DNA of 64,000 nt from Taibaiella lutea (GCF_008629695.1 NZ_VWSH01000002.1:279410-343409); one strand, 5' to 3'. Counted from the first letter of the stretch, positions 16,582-25,463 are shown. Notes: generated by a model not told the origin, from the letters alone. A program made the numbers and translations.

Positions 16582-18852
16582 ATGAAAAAGACTTCTACCT
16601 ATTTCAGATACTTTTTATTTCTATCCTTTTTTATACTGCCTTGCATTGGCTTTGCCCATGAGGGAAGTATGAGGGGAAACATATCTGACAGCCAATCGGG
16701 AAAGCCATTGGAAGGCGTAAGTATTTATATAAAGGAATTGCGCAGAAGCGCCGTTACCAATAGTTTCGGGCAGTTTATGATAATGCATGTGCAGCCCGGC
16801 GATTATAACATTGCTGTTACACATATTGGTTTTGAATCAATAGAAAGGAGCCTTCATATAGACGACGGTGTTACTACAGACCTTAATATTTCAATGAATA
16901 CTATATCGGCAAACCTGCAGGAGATAACCATCAATTCAGATAAGCCTCAAAGTCTTACAACCATTAGTGACATTGATATTAAGCTGCGACCCATTAATTC
17001 ATCACAAGACATGATGCGCATGATTCCGGGTTTGTTTACATCACAACATCAGGGTGGGGGAAAAGCGGAACAAATGTTCCTTCGTGGCTTTGATATCGAT
17101 CATGGCACAGATATCAACGTAAGTGTGGATGATATGCCTGTCAATATGGTTTCGCATGCGCATGGCCAGGGTTATGCCGATTTGCATTTCCTGATTCCTG
17201 AGCTAGTGCAAAACCTGAATTTCGGTAAAGGGCCTTATCAGATTGACAAAGGTGATTTTGCTACTGCAGGCTTTGCGGCATTTAAGACTTATGATTATCT
17301 GGATAAGAGCTTTGTAAAACTTGAGGGCGGCATGTATGACCATTTTAGAACAGTTGCGGCTATAGATTTATTAAACGGGCATAATGGCGATGGTAAAAAC
17401 AGTGCATATATAGCCGGTGATTATACCTATAACAAAGGCTATTTCGATGCGCCGCAGCATTTTAACAGATTGAACCTTATGGGCAAATTCAGTTCTCAAT
17501 TATCAGAAAATAAAAGACTGAACATTACTTTATCCGCTTTTGGGAGCCAGTGGGATGCATCGGGACAGATACCGGAAAGAGCTGTGGAGGAAGGTTTGAT
17601 AAGCAGGTTCGGGCAATTGGATCAGGAAACAGGAAAGACCAGCCGTTACAATTTAAATATTGAATATTTACAGTCTGTCAATGCAAACAGCATTTTTAAA
17701 AGCAATGCTTATGTAAGCTATTATGATTTCGATTTGATATCTGATTTCACTTTTTTCCTGAAAGACCCCGTTAATGGCGATCGTATAAGACAGAAGGAAC
17801 AACGCTTATTAACCGGCTACAATGCAAAATATACAACTGATTATCATATCGGTAATTTAAAGACAACAACAGAAGTAGGTATAGGCTTCCGGCATGATGA
17901 TGTAAATAATGATGAACTCAGCCATGTAGATGCAAATTATCAATTACTTGACAGGCTTGCATTTGGTGATGTCCATGAAACCAGTATTTTCGGATATGCA
18001 AACCAGACAATCTATTTGCTGCCGCAATTAGTGCTGAATGCGGGTGCGCGCCTTGATTATTTTGTTAATGAATATAATAACAAAATGCCGGATGATATTT
18101 CAGTACAAAGTTATTCGGTAGCCAAAGTCAGCCCTAAAATGGGGCTGTATTATAATTTCAATAATAGCGCACGTGTTTATTTTAACTATGGCTCCGGTTT
18201 TCATAGTAATGACACCAGAGTGGTTGTAGCTCAGAAAGGAGAGAATATATTGCCCAATGCCAATGGTTATGATTTGGGAGTAGTTCTGAAACCAATACCC
18301 AAGCTTTTATTTTCCGGAGCATTATGGATGCTGGACCTGCAATCTGAATTTGTGTACGTAGGAGATGAAGCAGAGGTTGAACCAAGTGGAAGAAGCCGCA
18401 GGATGGGTTTTGAAACTTCATTGAGATATGAAGTCTTCAAATGGCTATACCTTGACGGCGATTTCAACTATACCCGTGCAAGGTTTACAGATGAAATGAA
18501 AGGGAATGATTTTGTTCCCCTTGCTGCGAAAGTTACGGCCATTGGCGGAGTAACTTTTAAGAAAAACAGTTGGACAACAAGCCTCAGGTTCAGGCACCTG
18601 GGCGATCGCCCGGCTAATGAAGGCAATACGGTTATCGCAAAGGGCTATACCGTATTTGATGCTGTGTTGAGCTATAAAATAAGGAAGTTTGAATTTGGCG
18701 CACAAATAGAAAACCTGTTTAATACGGAGTGGAATGAAGCACAGTTTGACACGGAGTCCAGATTGCAAAATGAAGCAATGCCCGTTTCAGAAATCCATTT
18801 TACGCCGGGAACGCCTTTTGCGTTCAAGCTGACTGCGATGGTTTCATTTTAA
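16582..18852 (+). CDS. TonB-dependent outer-membrane receptor with carboxypeptidase-like regulatory domain
   Basis: A 756-residue receptor. Signal peptide (FFILPCIGFA), then a carboxypeptidase-regulatory-like domain at about 28-110 (MRGNISDSQSGKPLEGVSI, TNSFGQFMI), a plug at about 115-240 (SSQDMMRMIPGLFT, GGKAEQMFLRGFDIDHGTD, VDDMPVNMVSHAHGQGYAD), and a 22-strand-type barrel ending in the aromatic PFAFKLTAMVSF. The plug contains the His-rich SHAHGQGYADLHFLIPE motif. It would import a substrate across the outer membrane using TonB energy. Being 12 bp after the HupE-like gene, it probably supplies that inner-membrane protein. Its 3' end overlaps the stop codon of the convergent START gene by four bases. 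Confidence 0.93.
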   Translation: MKKTSTYFRYFLFLSFFILPCIGFAHEGSMRGNISDSQSGKPLEGVSIYIKELRRSAVTNSFGQFMIMHVQPGDYNIAVTHIGFESIERSLHIDDGVTTDLNISMNTISANLQEITINSDKPQSLTTISDIDIKLRPINSSQDMMRMIPGLFTSQHQGGGKAEQMFLRGFDIDHGTDINVSVDDMPVNMVSHAHGQGYADLHFLIPELVQNLNFGKGPYQIDKGDFATAGFAAFKTYDYLDKSFVKLEGGMYDHFRTVAAIDLLNGHNGDGKNSAYIAGDYTYNKGYFDAPQHFNRLNLMGKFSSQLSENKRLNITLSAFGSQWDASGQIPERAVEEGLISRFGQLDQETGKTSRYNLNIEYLQSVNANSIFKSNAYVSYYDFDLISDFTFFLKDPVNGDRIRQKEQRLLTGYNAKYTTDYHIGNLKTTTEVGIGFRHDDVNNDELSHVDANYQLLDRLAFGDVHETSIFGYANQTIYLLPQLVLNAGARLDYFVNEYNNKMPDDISVQSYSVAKVSPKMGLYYNFNNSARVYFNYGSGFHSNDTRVVVAQKGENILPNANGYDLGVVLKPIPKLLFSGALWMLDLQSEFVYVGDEAEVEPSGRSRRMGFETSLRYEVFKWLYLDGDFNYTRARFTDEMKGNDFVPLAAKVTAIGGVTFKKNSWTTSLRFRHLGDRPANEGNTVIAKGYTVFDAVLSYKIRKFEFGAQIENLFNTEWNEAQFDTESRLQNEAMPVSEIHFTPGTPFAFKLTAMVSF

Positions 18853-19535
18853 TTTTCAATAAAACTCAGGAAGGCATTTTTGTAAGCATCCCGCTGTAAC
18901 ATCTTTCTCATTTCCATAAAGCTGTCAAGTGGTCCTTGTGAAGATAAAGCATTAACTGCCCAGGCCGGGATAATTCCGCCCGGATCTACCTGCAGGCTAT
19001 AATCTACTTTTACTTTTCCGTTCCCAAGTGGCGTTATAGTCCAATATCCCAAAGAGTGACTCACTCTGACTATGCCTTTTTTGACGCCAACGATGCCGGG
19101 AATTGCCGGTGCATCAACGGTCACTACTTTGGTAGTTTTATCCTGCGTCACTTTTACATGCGCTACAAAATCTCTGTTTTCTAATGGCCAGGGCAGGCTC
19201 ACTTCGGAATAATAATATAATTCAGCTGCTGATACACGCTTTAATAAAGTGCAGGATTTGGTATGAGATACCCATTGTACGGTGGCAGGCACATCAAGCA
19301 ATAAAGTAACCAGGGCGGATAGCGTTGTATTTAGCGTGCAGGTTACCCTGAGCGCCTTGACTTTTGATTCCGGAACAGATTTAGAATAAACTTTTATCCC
19401 GTCTTTTTCCGTCATAAACTTCCATGAATCCTGTGCCGATGTTTTTGATAAAGAAATCAGTAATGCAAATGAAAAACAGAAAAATACTTTGATTTTATGA
19501 AACTTCAACTCAATTAAAATTTTAATGAGCCGCAA
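18849..19535 (-). CDS. Secreted START-domain protein
   Basis: A 228-residue protein with a hydrophobic export signal (VFFCFSFALLISLSKTSAQ) followed by a StAR-related lipid-transfer (START) domain: DSWKFMTEKDGIKVYSK, VPATVQWVSHTKSC, PWPLENRDFVAHV and VDYSLQVDPGGIIPAW. START folds bind lipids or sterols in a deep cavity. The start codon is uncertain: the longest form begins with TTG at 19535 and no ATG precedes the signal peptide. The gene is convergent with the TonB receptor and their stop codons overlap, so no separate terminator exists between them. Confidence 0.85.
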   Translation of the reverse strand: MRLIKILIELKFHKIKVFFCFSFALLISLSKTSAQDSWKFMTEKDGIKVYSKSVPESKVKALRVTCTLNTTLSALVTLLLDVPATVQWVSHTKSCTLLKRVSAAELYYYSEVSLPWPLENRDFVAHVKVTQDKTTKVVTVDAPAIPGIVGVKKGIVRVSHSLGYWTITPLGNGKVKVDYSLQVDPGGIIPAWAVNALSSQGPLDSFMEMRKMLQRDAYKNAFLSFIEN

Positions 19536-19771
19536 AAATATAAGAAAAAATACTGAGCATTATAATGGTAAACAATGATTTATTTGATAGCATCTTTGAA
19601 ATAAATGATTAGTATTTAACATAAATCATTTGAAAGCAACCTAAATATTTATTGATTTAAGACAATTTTTCTTTTTATTTCCTCTGTTTTTATTCTTTGG
19701 TATGAATTTTGCAATACATAGTATGGTTATGGCGCATAACTATTTTTTTTACCACATTAGAAAAAGATACT

Positions 19772-20110
19772 ATGGATTCCTCGCAAATAAGAAGAAATAT
19801 TAAGCGTTTACGAAATGCAAAAGGGCTAACGCAGAAAGAAATGGCGAAAGCGCTGTTTATGGATGAACGCACTTATTCAAATTTTGAAAGAGGCATAAAA
19901 AAATCAATAGATGTAAAATTGCTTTTTGCTATTTCAGACATTCTGCAAATGGATATATGCAACCTTATTATCAATCCTGCAAAAGAAAAAGAGGTTCTTG
20001 CCGAAGAAAGGTTTCAAAACATACTCAATGAAATCAACAATCTGAAAGCATTGTTTTTATCGGAGCTTAAAGAGATAAAAAAAGAGCTGGGAATAGAAAA
20101 AACAGCTTAG
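19772..20110 (+). CDS. XRE-family helix-turn-helix regulator
   Basis: A 112-residue DNA-binding protein. The N-terminal ~65 residues are a Cro/CI-type HTH (IRRNIKRLRNAKGLTQKEMA, MDERTYSNFERG); the C-terminal ~40 residues are an amphipathic, likely coiled-coil segment (ILNEINNLKALFLSELKEIK) suited to dimerisation. ATG 19772 was chosen because translation from an upstream start at 19709 adds 21 residues of non-family sequence. It stands alone between a START-domain gene and a small unknown ORF; targets are unknown. Confidence 0.87.
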   Translation: MDSSQIRRNIKRLRNAKGLTQKEMAKALFMDERTYSNFERGIKKSIDVKLLFAISDILQMDICNLIINPAKEKEVLAEERFQNILNEINNLKALFLSELKEIKKELGIEKTA

Positions 20111-20256
20111 CTTTCTATATATTTTGGCGTCTAAGGGGTAACCCTGATTTAGTCCGGAGGCCTTTAATAATCGGATTCTTTGTGGTTTCTTTGCTTCATA
20201 ATTATCAATCAGTGCAACGCTTGATAATTTATTGAACCAACAAAACCGAACCAACA

Positions 20257-20517
20257 ATGCGAGTACAACCAACAACCAAACCGATTAAAGTATTTATCGC
20301 AAAAGATTACGAAACAGCCGGAATTATCCAGGATGAAGTTGTGGCGATAGGCGAAAACAAATATAAAAGCATAAAATTCAGGCATACCATTTACAATGAA
20401 ACCGACTTCAACTACAGCCTTGCTGAAGCAGAAGCATTTGTAAATCAAAAGTTTGCTTCATATACACCACCTATTCTTATCAGGCTGGAAAAAAGTATTT
20501 CTCTTCTTGCAATTTAA
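20257..20517 (+). CDS. Small hypothetical protein
   Basis: An 86-residue reading frame I do not recognise. Composition is that of a soluble protein (FIAKDYETAGIIQDEVVAIG, ETDFNYSLAEAEAFVNQKF), with no signal peptide or membrane segment. It is preceded by 146 bp of non-coding sequence and followed after 42 bp by a terminator hairpin, which supports it being a real gene. It might be functionally tied to the HTH gene just upstream, but nothing in the sequence proves this. Confidence 0.6.
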   Translation: MRVQPTTKPIKVFIAKDYETAGIIQDEVVAIGENKYKSIKFRHTIYNETDFNYSLAEAEAFVNQKFASYTPPILIRLEKSISLLAI

Positions 20518-20559
20518 GAGAAATGGGGGTTTAATGTTATAATTGCAAAATGGTTTTGA

Positions 20560-20589
20560 TGTCCCGCTTTCGGTTGGCGGGACATTTTT
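20560..20589 (+). terminator. Terminator after the small hypothetical gene
   Basis: An 8-bp GC-rich stem (TGTCCCGC at 20560-20567 with 20577-20584), 9-nt loop and five T. Confidence 0.88.
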
Positions 20590-20619
20590 ATGCCATAACG
20601 TCCCGGACTTAATGTTTTG

Positions 20620-20627
20620 TATCTTTG
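20620..20627 (+). promoter_or_regulatory. -7 promoter element of the DUF1415 gene
   Basis: TATCTTTG matches the Bacteroidota -7 consensus TAnnTTTG and lies 16 bp before the GTG start, implying a very short leader. No clear -33 TTTG partner is visible at the usual distance. Confidence 0.55.
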
Positions 20628-20643
20628 AAGCATCTTATAATAA

Positions 20644-21219
20644 GTGCTAAAACTAAACATTATTTCAAATCAGGTTATAATCTCCCGGACACAGAAATGG
20701 CTCAAGACCGTTGTAATCGGCTGCCATTTTTGTCCTTTTGCAGCACCCGTGTTTCAGGCCGATAATATTCACTACGACATAGTTGCTAATGGTACTGTAC
20801 GGCATTACCTCGATACATTATTAAGAAATTTAAGGCATCTTGATACGCATCCGGAAGCAGAAACTACTTTAATTATCTTTCCGGAAAGCTTAGGTATGTT
20901 TCAGGAATACCTCAACTTCGTAAAGCGGGCAGAAAGTTTTCTTATTTCCAAAGGCTATGAAGGAAAGTATCAATTAGCCAGTTTTCACCCCGACTATGTA
21001 TTTGCAAATGCATCGCAAGATGATGCGGCTAATTATACCAACAGGTCCATTTATCCTATGTTACACATCTTGCGTGAAAAAGGCATATCAAAAGCTTTGC
21101 ATAGTTTTCCTCAGCCTGAAAACATTCCCGAAAGGAATATGGCTTACGCAAGAAAGAAGGGATTGGAGTATATGAAGCAATTACGGGAAGATTGTTTTGA
21201 TATAAATGAGACATCCTGA
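20644..21219 (+). CDS. DUF1415 family protein
   Basis: A 191-residue soluble protein of the DUF1415 family, whose function is unknown. Recognisable are the N-terminal TVVIGCHFCPFAAPV, the core TTLIIFPESLGMFQEYLNFV, and YQLASFHPDYVFANA with YTNRSIYPMLHILRE and RNMAYARKKGLEYM. The CxxCP arrangement near the N-terminus resembles a redox or metal motif; family members as I recall usually keep only the second Cys (LCPFA). Start is GTG at 20644, consistent with a -7 box 16 bp upstream. Predicted cytoplasmic. The stop codon is inside a long hairpin. Confidence 0.88.
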   Translation: MLKLNIISNQVIISRTQKWLKTVVIGCHFCPFAAPVFQADNIHYDIVANGTVRHYLDTLLRNLRHLDTHPEAETTLIIFPESLGMFQEYLNFVKRAESFLISKGYEGKYQLASFHPDYVFANASQDDAANYTNRSIYPMLHILREKGISKALHSFPQPENIPERNMAYARKKGLEYMKQLREDCFDINETS

Positions 21220-21252
21220 TGAAAATTCTCTTTGAATTTTCATCAGGATGTC
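21210..21252. terminator. Long perfect hairpin between convergent DUF1415 and cold-shock genes
   Basis: A 19-bp perfect stem (GACATCCTGATGAAAATTC at 21210-21228 with 21234-21252) and 5-nt loop. Its left arm contains the DUF1415 stop codon. It lacks a strong T-run on either side, so termination may rely on the stem itself. Confidence 0.7.
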
Positions 21253-21274
21253 TATATGTGTTTTAATAATCTTT

Positions 21275-21727
21275 TTAGATTTTCTTTACCAAAACCGCAG
21301 ATAATCCGCGTTTTCCGTTTGCTACCTCAAAGGTTACTTTATCTTTTTCTTTAACCGGTCCGTTAGTCAGTTCATTAGCATGAACAAATATGCTTTCCTG
21401 GCTTTTTAAGTCCTTTATGAAGCCATAACCCTTTCCGTCGTTAAAATAGGTAATAATACCATTGCGTACCGCCTCCTCTTCTTCCACATCTCTGCTCGGA
21501 ACTCCCAGCATAATGTCTTCCGCTTTAATTACTTTTTTCTTTTTAGGATCCGGTGGTGTATCGGTAATGTTTCCGTATTCATCCACATAAGCCATCATAT
21601 CGTCAAGACTCTTGCCTTTATCCGAGTTGGCTTTGCGCATCTCTTTTTTCTCTTCTTTGTCTTTCCTTTTCTGGATTTTTTGTTTGGTTTTTTCTTTTTT
21701 ACCTGTGGTTTCTTGTGATCTGCCCAT
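21275..21727 (-). CDS. Cold-shock-domain protein with lysine-rich N-terminal extension
   Basis: A 150-residue nucleic-acid-binding protein. The C-terminal ~65 residues are a cold-shock domain: NGIITYFNDGKGYGFI holds RNP1 (KGYGFI) and ESIFVHANEL holds RNP2, ending in GLSAVLVKKI. The first ~45 residues are almost entirely Lys/Glu/Gln/Arg (KKEKTKQKIQKRKDKEEKKE), followed by an acidic linker (SLDDMMAYVDEYGNITDTPP). Classic CspA proteins are about 70 residues, so this is a double-length variant; such basic extensions can bind RNA or ribosomes. Monocistronic, convergent to the DUF1415 gene. RNA chaperone function is inferred from the domain. Confidence 0.9.
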   Translation of the reverse strand: MGRSQETTGKKEKTKQKIQKRKDKEEKKEMRKANSDKGKSLDDMMAYVDEYGNITDTPPDPKKKKVIKAEDIMLGVPSRDVEEEEAVRNGIITYFNDGKGYGFIKDLKSQESIFVHANELTNGPVKEKDKVTFEVANGKRGLSAVLVKKI

Positions 21728-22019
21728 TTGTATGTTTTAATTAAAAAATGTCCGCTATTCCTGAAGGATGGAAGAAATGAAACAGATGTGATGGAGAGAA
21801 AGATAATGAAAGTGTTTTCTCAAACAAGAGCGTCAAATACTGCGGAATTCGAAATAGGGTACAAAGTTCCTATAATTATCCCGTATTTCCTATTCGATTA
21901 AAAAGCTTACTATTATTGTATTGAAATATTCTATCGGTCGGAAACCTTTATTGAAAAATATTTTTCATCGTTTCCAACCACTGAGTCCGGAACGTACTCT
22001 ATATATAAAAGATTAAGAC

Positions 22020-22553
22020 GTGATCAATGAAACATTAATAGCAGCATGCAAGGCAATGGACCGAAGCGCCCAGAGACAGCTTTATGAATATCTGGCTCCC
22101 AAATTATACCAGACCTGTAAACGTTACCTGAAACAGCAGGAAGAGGTGGAGGAAGTTCTGGCAGATACTTTTTACAGCATTTTTACCAAGATGGATCAAT
22201 TAAAGGAAACAGCTGCTTTCGAAGCATGGGCACGCCGTATAGCCGTTAATGGCTGTCTGGCGGCTTTGAGAAAGAAAGGCAACTTACTGGTATATCTGGA
22301 GGAATTGCCGCAGGGAAGTTCGCATTTTGAAAAGCCGGCAAGCATGGGAGAAAAAGATTTGCTGAAGCTGCTGGATCAGTTGCCCGATGGCTGCAGAACG
22401 GTCTTTAATCTTTTTGCTATTGAAGGTTACAGTCATAAAGAAATTGCAACGATGCTGAATATTTCGGAAGGGACATCCAAATCGCAATTGAATTTCTCGA
22501 AGACGAAGTTGAAAACCTTAGTCAATCAATTTTATTATCTAAACGAAAACTAA
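22020..22553 (+). CDS. ECF RNA polymerase sigma factor (partner of the plug-vWA fusion)
   Basis: A 177-residue ECF sigma factor starting with GTG. Region 2 spans about residues 15-85 (RQLYEYLAPKLYQTCKRYL, VEEVLADTFYSIFTKMDQ, FEAWARRIAVNGCLAALRKK) and region 4 about 115-170 (LDQLPDGCRTVFNLFAIEGY, KEIATMLNISEGTSKSQLNF). The following gene starts three bases after its stop and encodes a membrane protein with an anti-sigma-like N-terminus, so sigma and regulator are translationally close to coupled. It belongs to a different branch from the sigma factor at 7104: SEGTSKSQL in place of PLGTVKTRS at the recognition helix. Confidence 0.92.
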   Translation: MINETLIAACKAMDRSAQRQLYEYLAPKLYQTCKRYLKQQEEVEEVLADTFYSIFTKMDQLKETAAFEAWARRIAVNGCLAALRKKGNLLVYLEELPQGSSHFEKPASMGEKDLLKLLDQLPDGCRTVFNLFAIEGYSHKEIATMLNISEGTSKSQLNFSKTKLKTLVNQFYYLNEN

Positions 22554-22556
22554 TTT

Positions 22557-25406
22557 ATGGAAGCCCAGGATAAAATAACAGAGCAAATGAAAGAGGCTGC
22601 CCGTAATGCAGAATCGCAGCCATTTCCGGGTATGGAACGTGTATGGGAAAAAGTTACGGAAAGGTTAGACGAAAAATCTGAAAATAAAGCAATGCCTTTT
22701 TTCTCCTATAAAAAAATTGCAGCCGCTGCAGCTATATTAATTGCCATTAGTGTAGGCACCGCTTATCTTTTAAACGAAGAGAAACACGAAGTCAGTGTGG
22801 CAGTCAATAAGCCTGCTGCAACTATCAGCACACCGGAGAAGGTATCAGTTGATACGGACAAAGCTATTGCAAGCATAGAACCCGTTGCGCACCCGCCAAA
22901 GAATCGGCTTGCAGCACAGCATCGGATAAATGATAACAGCAGTATCAGCATGGCTGAAAACAGCGGGATAACTGAGAATGCTTCCGAAGCGGTTATAAGT
23001 TATCAGTCACCCACCCAAGCTGCGCCCCCGCTTACAATCCCCTATGATGGCAAAATTAAAGGACAGGTTGTTGATCAAAACGGAGAGGGTATTCCCGGTG
23101 CATCCATCAGGTTGAAAGGTACCATTGCGGGAACTATGACAGACGTTGACGGAAACTATGAATTGGAGGTAGCAGATTCCAATCCGGTGATTGAAATAAG
23201 CGCCATGGGAAGTGCAACAAAAGATATCGCTATTGCCGGAAATTTTAATGTTGGTATTACAAAACTGGAACCAGGTAATAATGCATTATCAGAGGTTGTT
23301 ATAGCTCAGCCTTATGGACCGCCTATACAAAAAAGAAGTTACGTAGGCGCTGCAGATGTTGTAACAGCTGAACAGATTCAGAAAATGCCGGTAGCGGATA
23401 TAACTAAAAGCCTTGAAGGTGCATCGCCGGGTGTTCAGGTTACAAATGGCGGCGGCATGCCTTCAGGTACTCCAAATGTGGCAAGCAATTTTACTGTAAG
23501 TGATATTAATCCATACAGAGGCAATCAGTATGCTTTAAACCAGAATTATAATCTTGGTTATAGCACAACTCAACCCAATAACTATTCTGCTTACAAGAAA
23601 AAGCAAGATGCAAAATCGAAACCGGTTGCAGTAACTACCGGAAATGGCCAGCCAGGCTCCGGCTCATCTATCAGCGTTAGAGGAATGGCTTCTCTTAATA
23701 ATTCAACAGCTCCATTAATTATTGTAGATGGCGCCCCTTATGATGGTGATATAACTAATATCAACCCGACAGAAGTTGCAACGATGAATGTTCTGAAAGA
23801 TGCTACATCCACAAGTTTATATGGCTCAAGAGGCTCGAATGGAGTTATTGTTATCACTACAAAAAATGGTTTGAAACAGGCTGAGAGCAATAAGAAGAAA
23901 AAATTCAGCATCTGGGATTTATTCGGGAAGTCAAAACCAACGACTTTAGTTCCACAGGCGGCACCGCCGGTAGCAATAATAGTTCCGCAGGCTGAAACAC
24001 CTACACAGGAAGATTATGATCCTTATATTGAAAACCCTTTTGAAAGCCCTGCACAGTCGCCGCTTTCAACCTTTTCTATTGATGTAGATAATGCTGCTTA
24101 TACAAATGTGAGAAGGTTTATAAACAATGGGCAAAAAGTGCCGAAAGATGCAGTGAGAGTAGAAGAGATGATTAACTTTTTTCATTACAGATATCCGCAG
24201 CCCGAAAGCAATGATCCTTTTTCCATCAACACGGAATACAGTGATGCGCCCTGGAACCCGCAACACAAGTTATTGAAGATAGGCTTGCAGGGAAAAATTA
24301 TTCCGCCGGAACAGCTGCCTGCTTCCAATTTCGTTTTTCTTATTGATGTTTCCGGTTCAATGGATGAACCTAATAAATTGCCTTTGTTAAAGTCATCTTT
24401 AACCATGTTGGTTGACAAGCTAAGGAAAGAGGATAGGGTAGCGATTGTTGTGTATGCGGGAGCAGCAGGCCTGGTATTGCCATCCACGAGCGGAGAAAAC
24501 AAAAAGGCAATCCTTGATGCGTTGAATAATTTACAGGCGGGCGGCAGCACCGCAGGCGGAGCGGGTATTGAACTGGCTTATAAAATTGCACAGGAAAACT
24601 TTAAGAAGGAAGGCAACAATCGCGTAATACTTGCTACAGACGGAGATTTCAATGTAGGTGCATCTTCCAATACAGATATGCAGACATTGATTGAAGAGAA
24701 ACGTAAGAGCAATATTTTTCTGACCTGTTTAGGATATGGTATGGGCAATTATAAAGATTCGAAAATGGAAATACTGGCAGACAAAGGCAATGGTAATTAT
24801 GCCTATATCGACAACCTGCAGGAAGCGAACAGATTTCTGGTGAAAGAGTTTTCAGGTTCTATGTACAGTATTGCGAAAGATGTAAAAATTCAGATTGAAT
24901 TTAATCCGTTGTTTGTACAGGCTTATCGTTTAATCGGGTATGAAAACAGAAAACTTAAAGCAGAAGATTTTGCAAATGATACCATTGATGCCGGAGAGTT
25001 GGGCAGCGGACATACGGTAACAGCTTTATACGAAGTAATTCCCGCAGGTGTCAATAGTGAGTTTACAAAAGCATTGCCATCGTTGAAATATACACCTGCT
25101 GCTGCTTCGGGACAGAACTATAAAGATGAATTGGCAACTATCAAGTTCCGGTATAAAAAGCCCGACGGAAATAAAAGCATTGAAATGACAGATGTGATCA
25201 GACATGAACCAGAAAGTTTTAGCAGCATAAGTAAAGATTATAAATTGGCTGCTGCTGTTGCCTGGTTCGGGCTTAAACTGAGAGATTCCAGATTTATTTC
25301 CAATAAAGGTAAAAAGGCCATTCTGGATTTGGCAAAGCAAGGTGTTGATAATGATACGGATGGATATAAAGCAGAATTGGTAAGATTAATAGAAGCAGCC
25401 CCTTAA
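22557..25406 (+). CDS. Anti-sigma-like / carboxypeptidase regulatory / TonB plug / von Willebrand A fusion protein
   Basis: A 949-residue multidomain protein. Residues 1-50 look like the cytoplasmic part of Bacteroidota anti-sigma partners (MERVWEKVTERLDEK); a transmembrane helix lies at about 53-71 (IAAAAAILIAISVGTAYLL). A carboxypeptidase-like regulatory domain follows at about 163-245 (IKGQVVDQNGEGIPGASI), then a SusC-type TonB plug at about 262-440 (MPVADITKSLEGASPGVQV, SISVRGMASLNN, MNVLKDATSTSLYGSRGSNG) with no barrel behind it. From about 505 to the end it is a YfbK-type protein: N-terminal VWA_N region, vWA domain with MIDAS DVSGSM near residue 597 and TDGDFN near 694, and a YfbK C-terminal region. 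It probably senses or binds something in the periplasm and controls the sigma factor encoded upstream; the role is inference. Confidence 0.88.
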   Translation: MEAQDKITEQMKEAARNAESQPFPGMERVWEKVTERLDEKSENKAMPFFSYKKIAAAAAILIAISVGTAYLLNEEKHEVSVAVNKPAATISTPEKVSVDTDKAIASIEPVAHPPKNRLAAQHRINDNSSISMAENSGITENASEAVISYQSPTQAAPPLTIPYDGKIKGQVVDQNGEGIPGASIRLKGTIAGTMTDVDGNYELEVADSNPVIEISAMGSATKDIAIAGNFNVGITKLEPGNNALSEVVIAQPYGPPIQKRSYVGAADVVTAEQIQKMPVADITKSLEGASPGVQVTNGGGMPSGTPNVASNFTVSDINPYRGNQYALNQNYNLGYSTTQPNNYSAYKKKQDAKSKPVAVTTGNGQPGSGSSISVRGMASLNNSTAPLIIVDGAPYDGDITNINPTEVATMNVLKDATSTSLYGSRGSNGVIVITTKNGLKQAESNKKKKFSIWDLFGKSKPTTLVPQAAPPVAIIVPQAETPTQEDYDPYIENPFESPAQSPLSTFSIDVDNAAYTNVRRFINNGQKVPKDAVRVEEMINFFHYRYPQPESNDPFSINTEYSDAPWNPQHKLLKIGLQGKIIPPEQLPASNFVFLIDVSGSMDEPNKLPLLKSSLTMLVDKLRKEDRVAIVVYAGAAGLVLPSTSGENKKAILDALNNLQAGGSTAGGAGIELAYKIAQENFKKEGNNRVILATDGDFNVGASSNTDMQTLIEEKRKSNIFLTCLGYGMGNYKDSKMEILADKGNGNYAYIDNLQEANRFLVKEFSGSMYSIAKDVKIQIEFNPLFVQAYRLIGYENRKLKAEDFANDTIDAGELGSGHTVTALYEVIPAGVNSEFTKALPSLKYTPAAASGQNYKDELATIKFRYKKPDGNKSIEMTDVIRHEPESFSSISKDYKLAAAVAWFGLKLRDSRFISNKGKKAILDLAKQGVDNDTDGYKAELVRLIEAAP

Positions 25407-25433
25407 ACGTGAGCGTGTGTGTGAATGAAGAAG

Positions 25434-25463
25434 AGATCCGGTATAATACCGGGTCTTTTTTTG
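25434..25463 (+). terminator. Terminator of the ECF/vWA operon
   Basis: A 9-bp stem (GATCCGGTA at 25435-25443 with 25447-25455, one G-T wobble), 3-nt loop and seven or more T. Confidence 0.92.

Noticed and set aside
20120-20170. Possible tRNA-like stretch (GGGGTAACCCTGATT...)
   Set aside because: No cloverleaf, no T-loop GTTCGANTC at the right distance, and no CCA-like end could be arranged.
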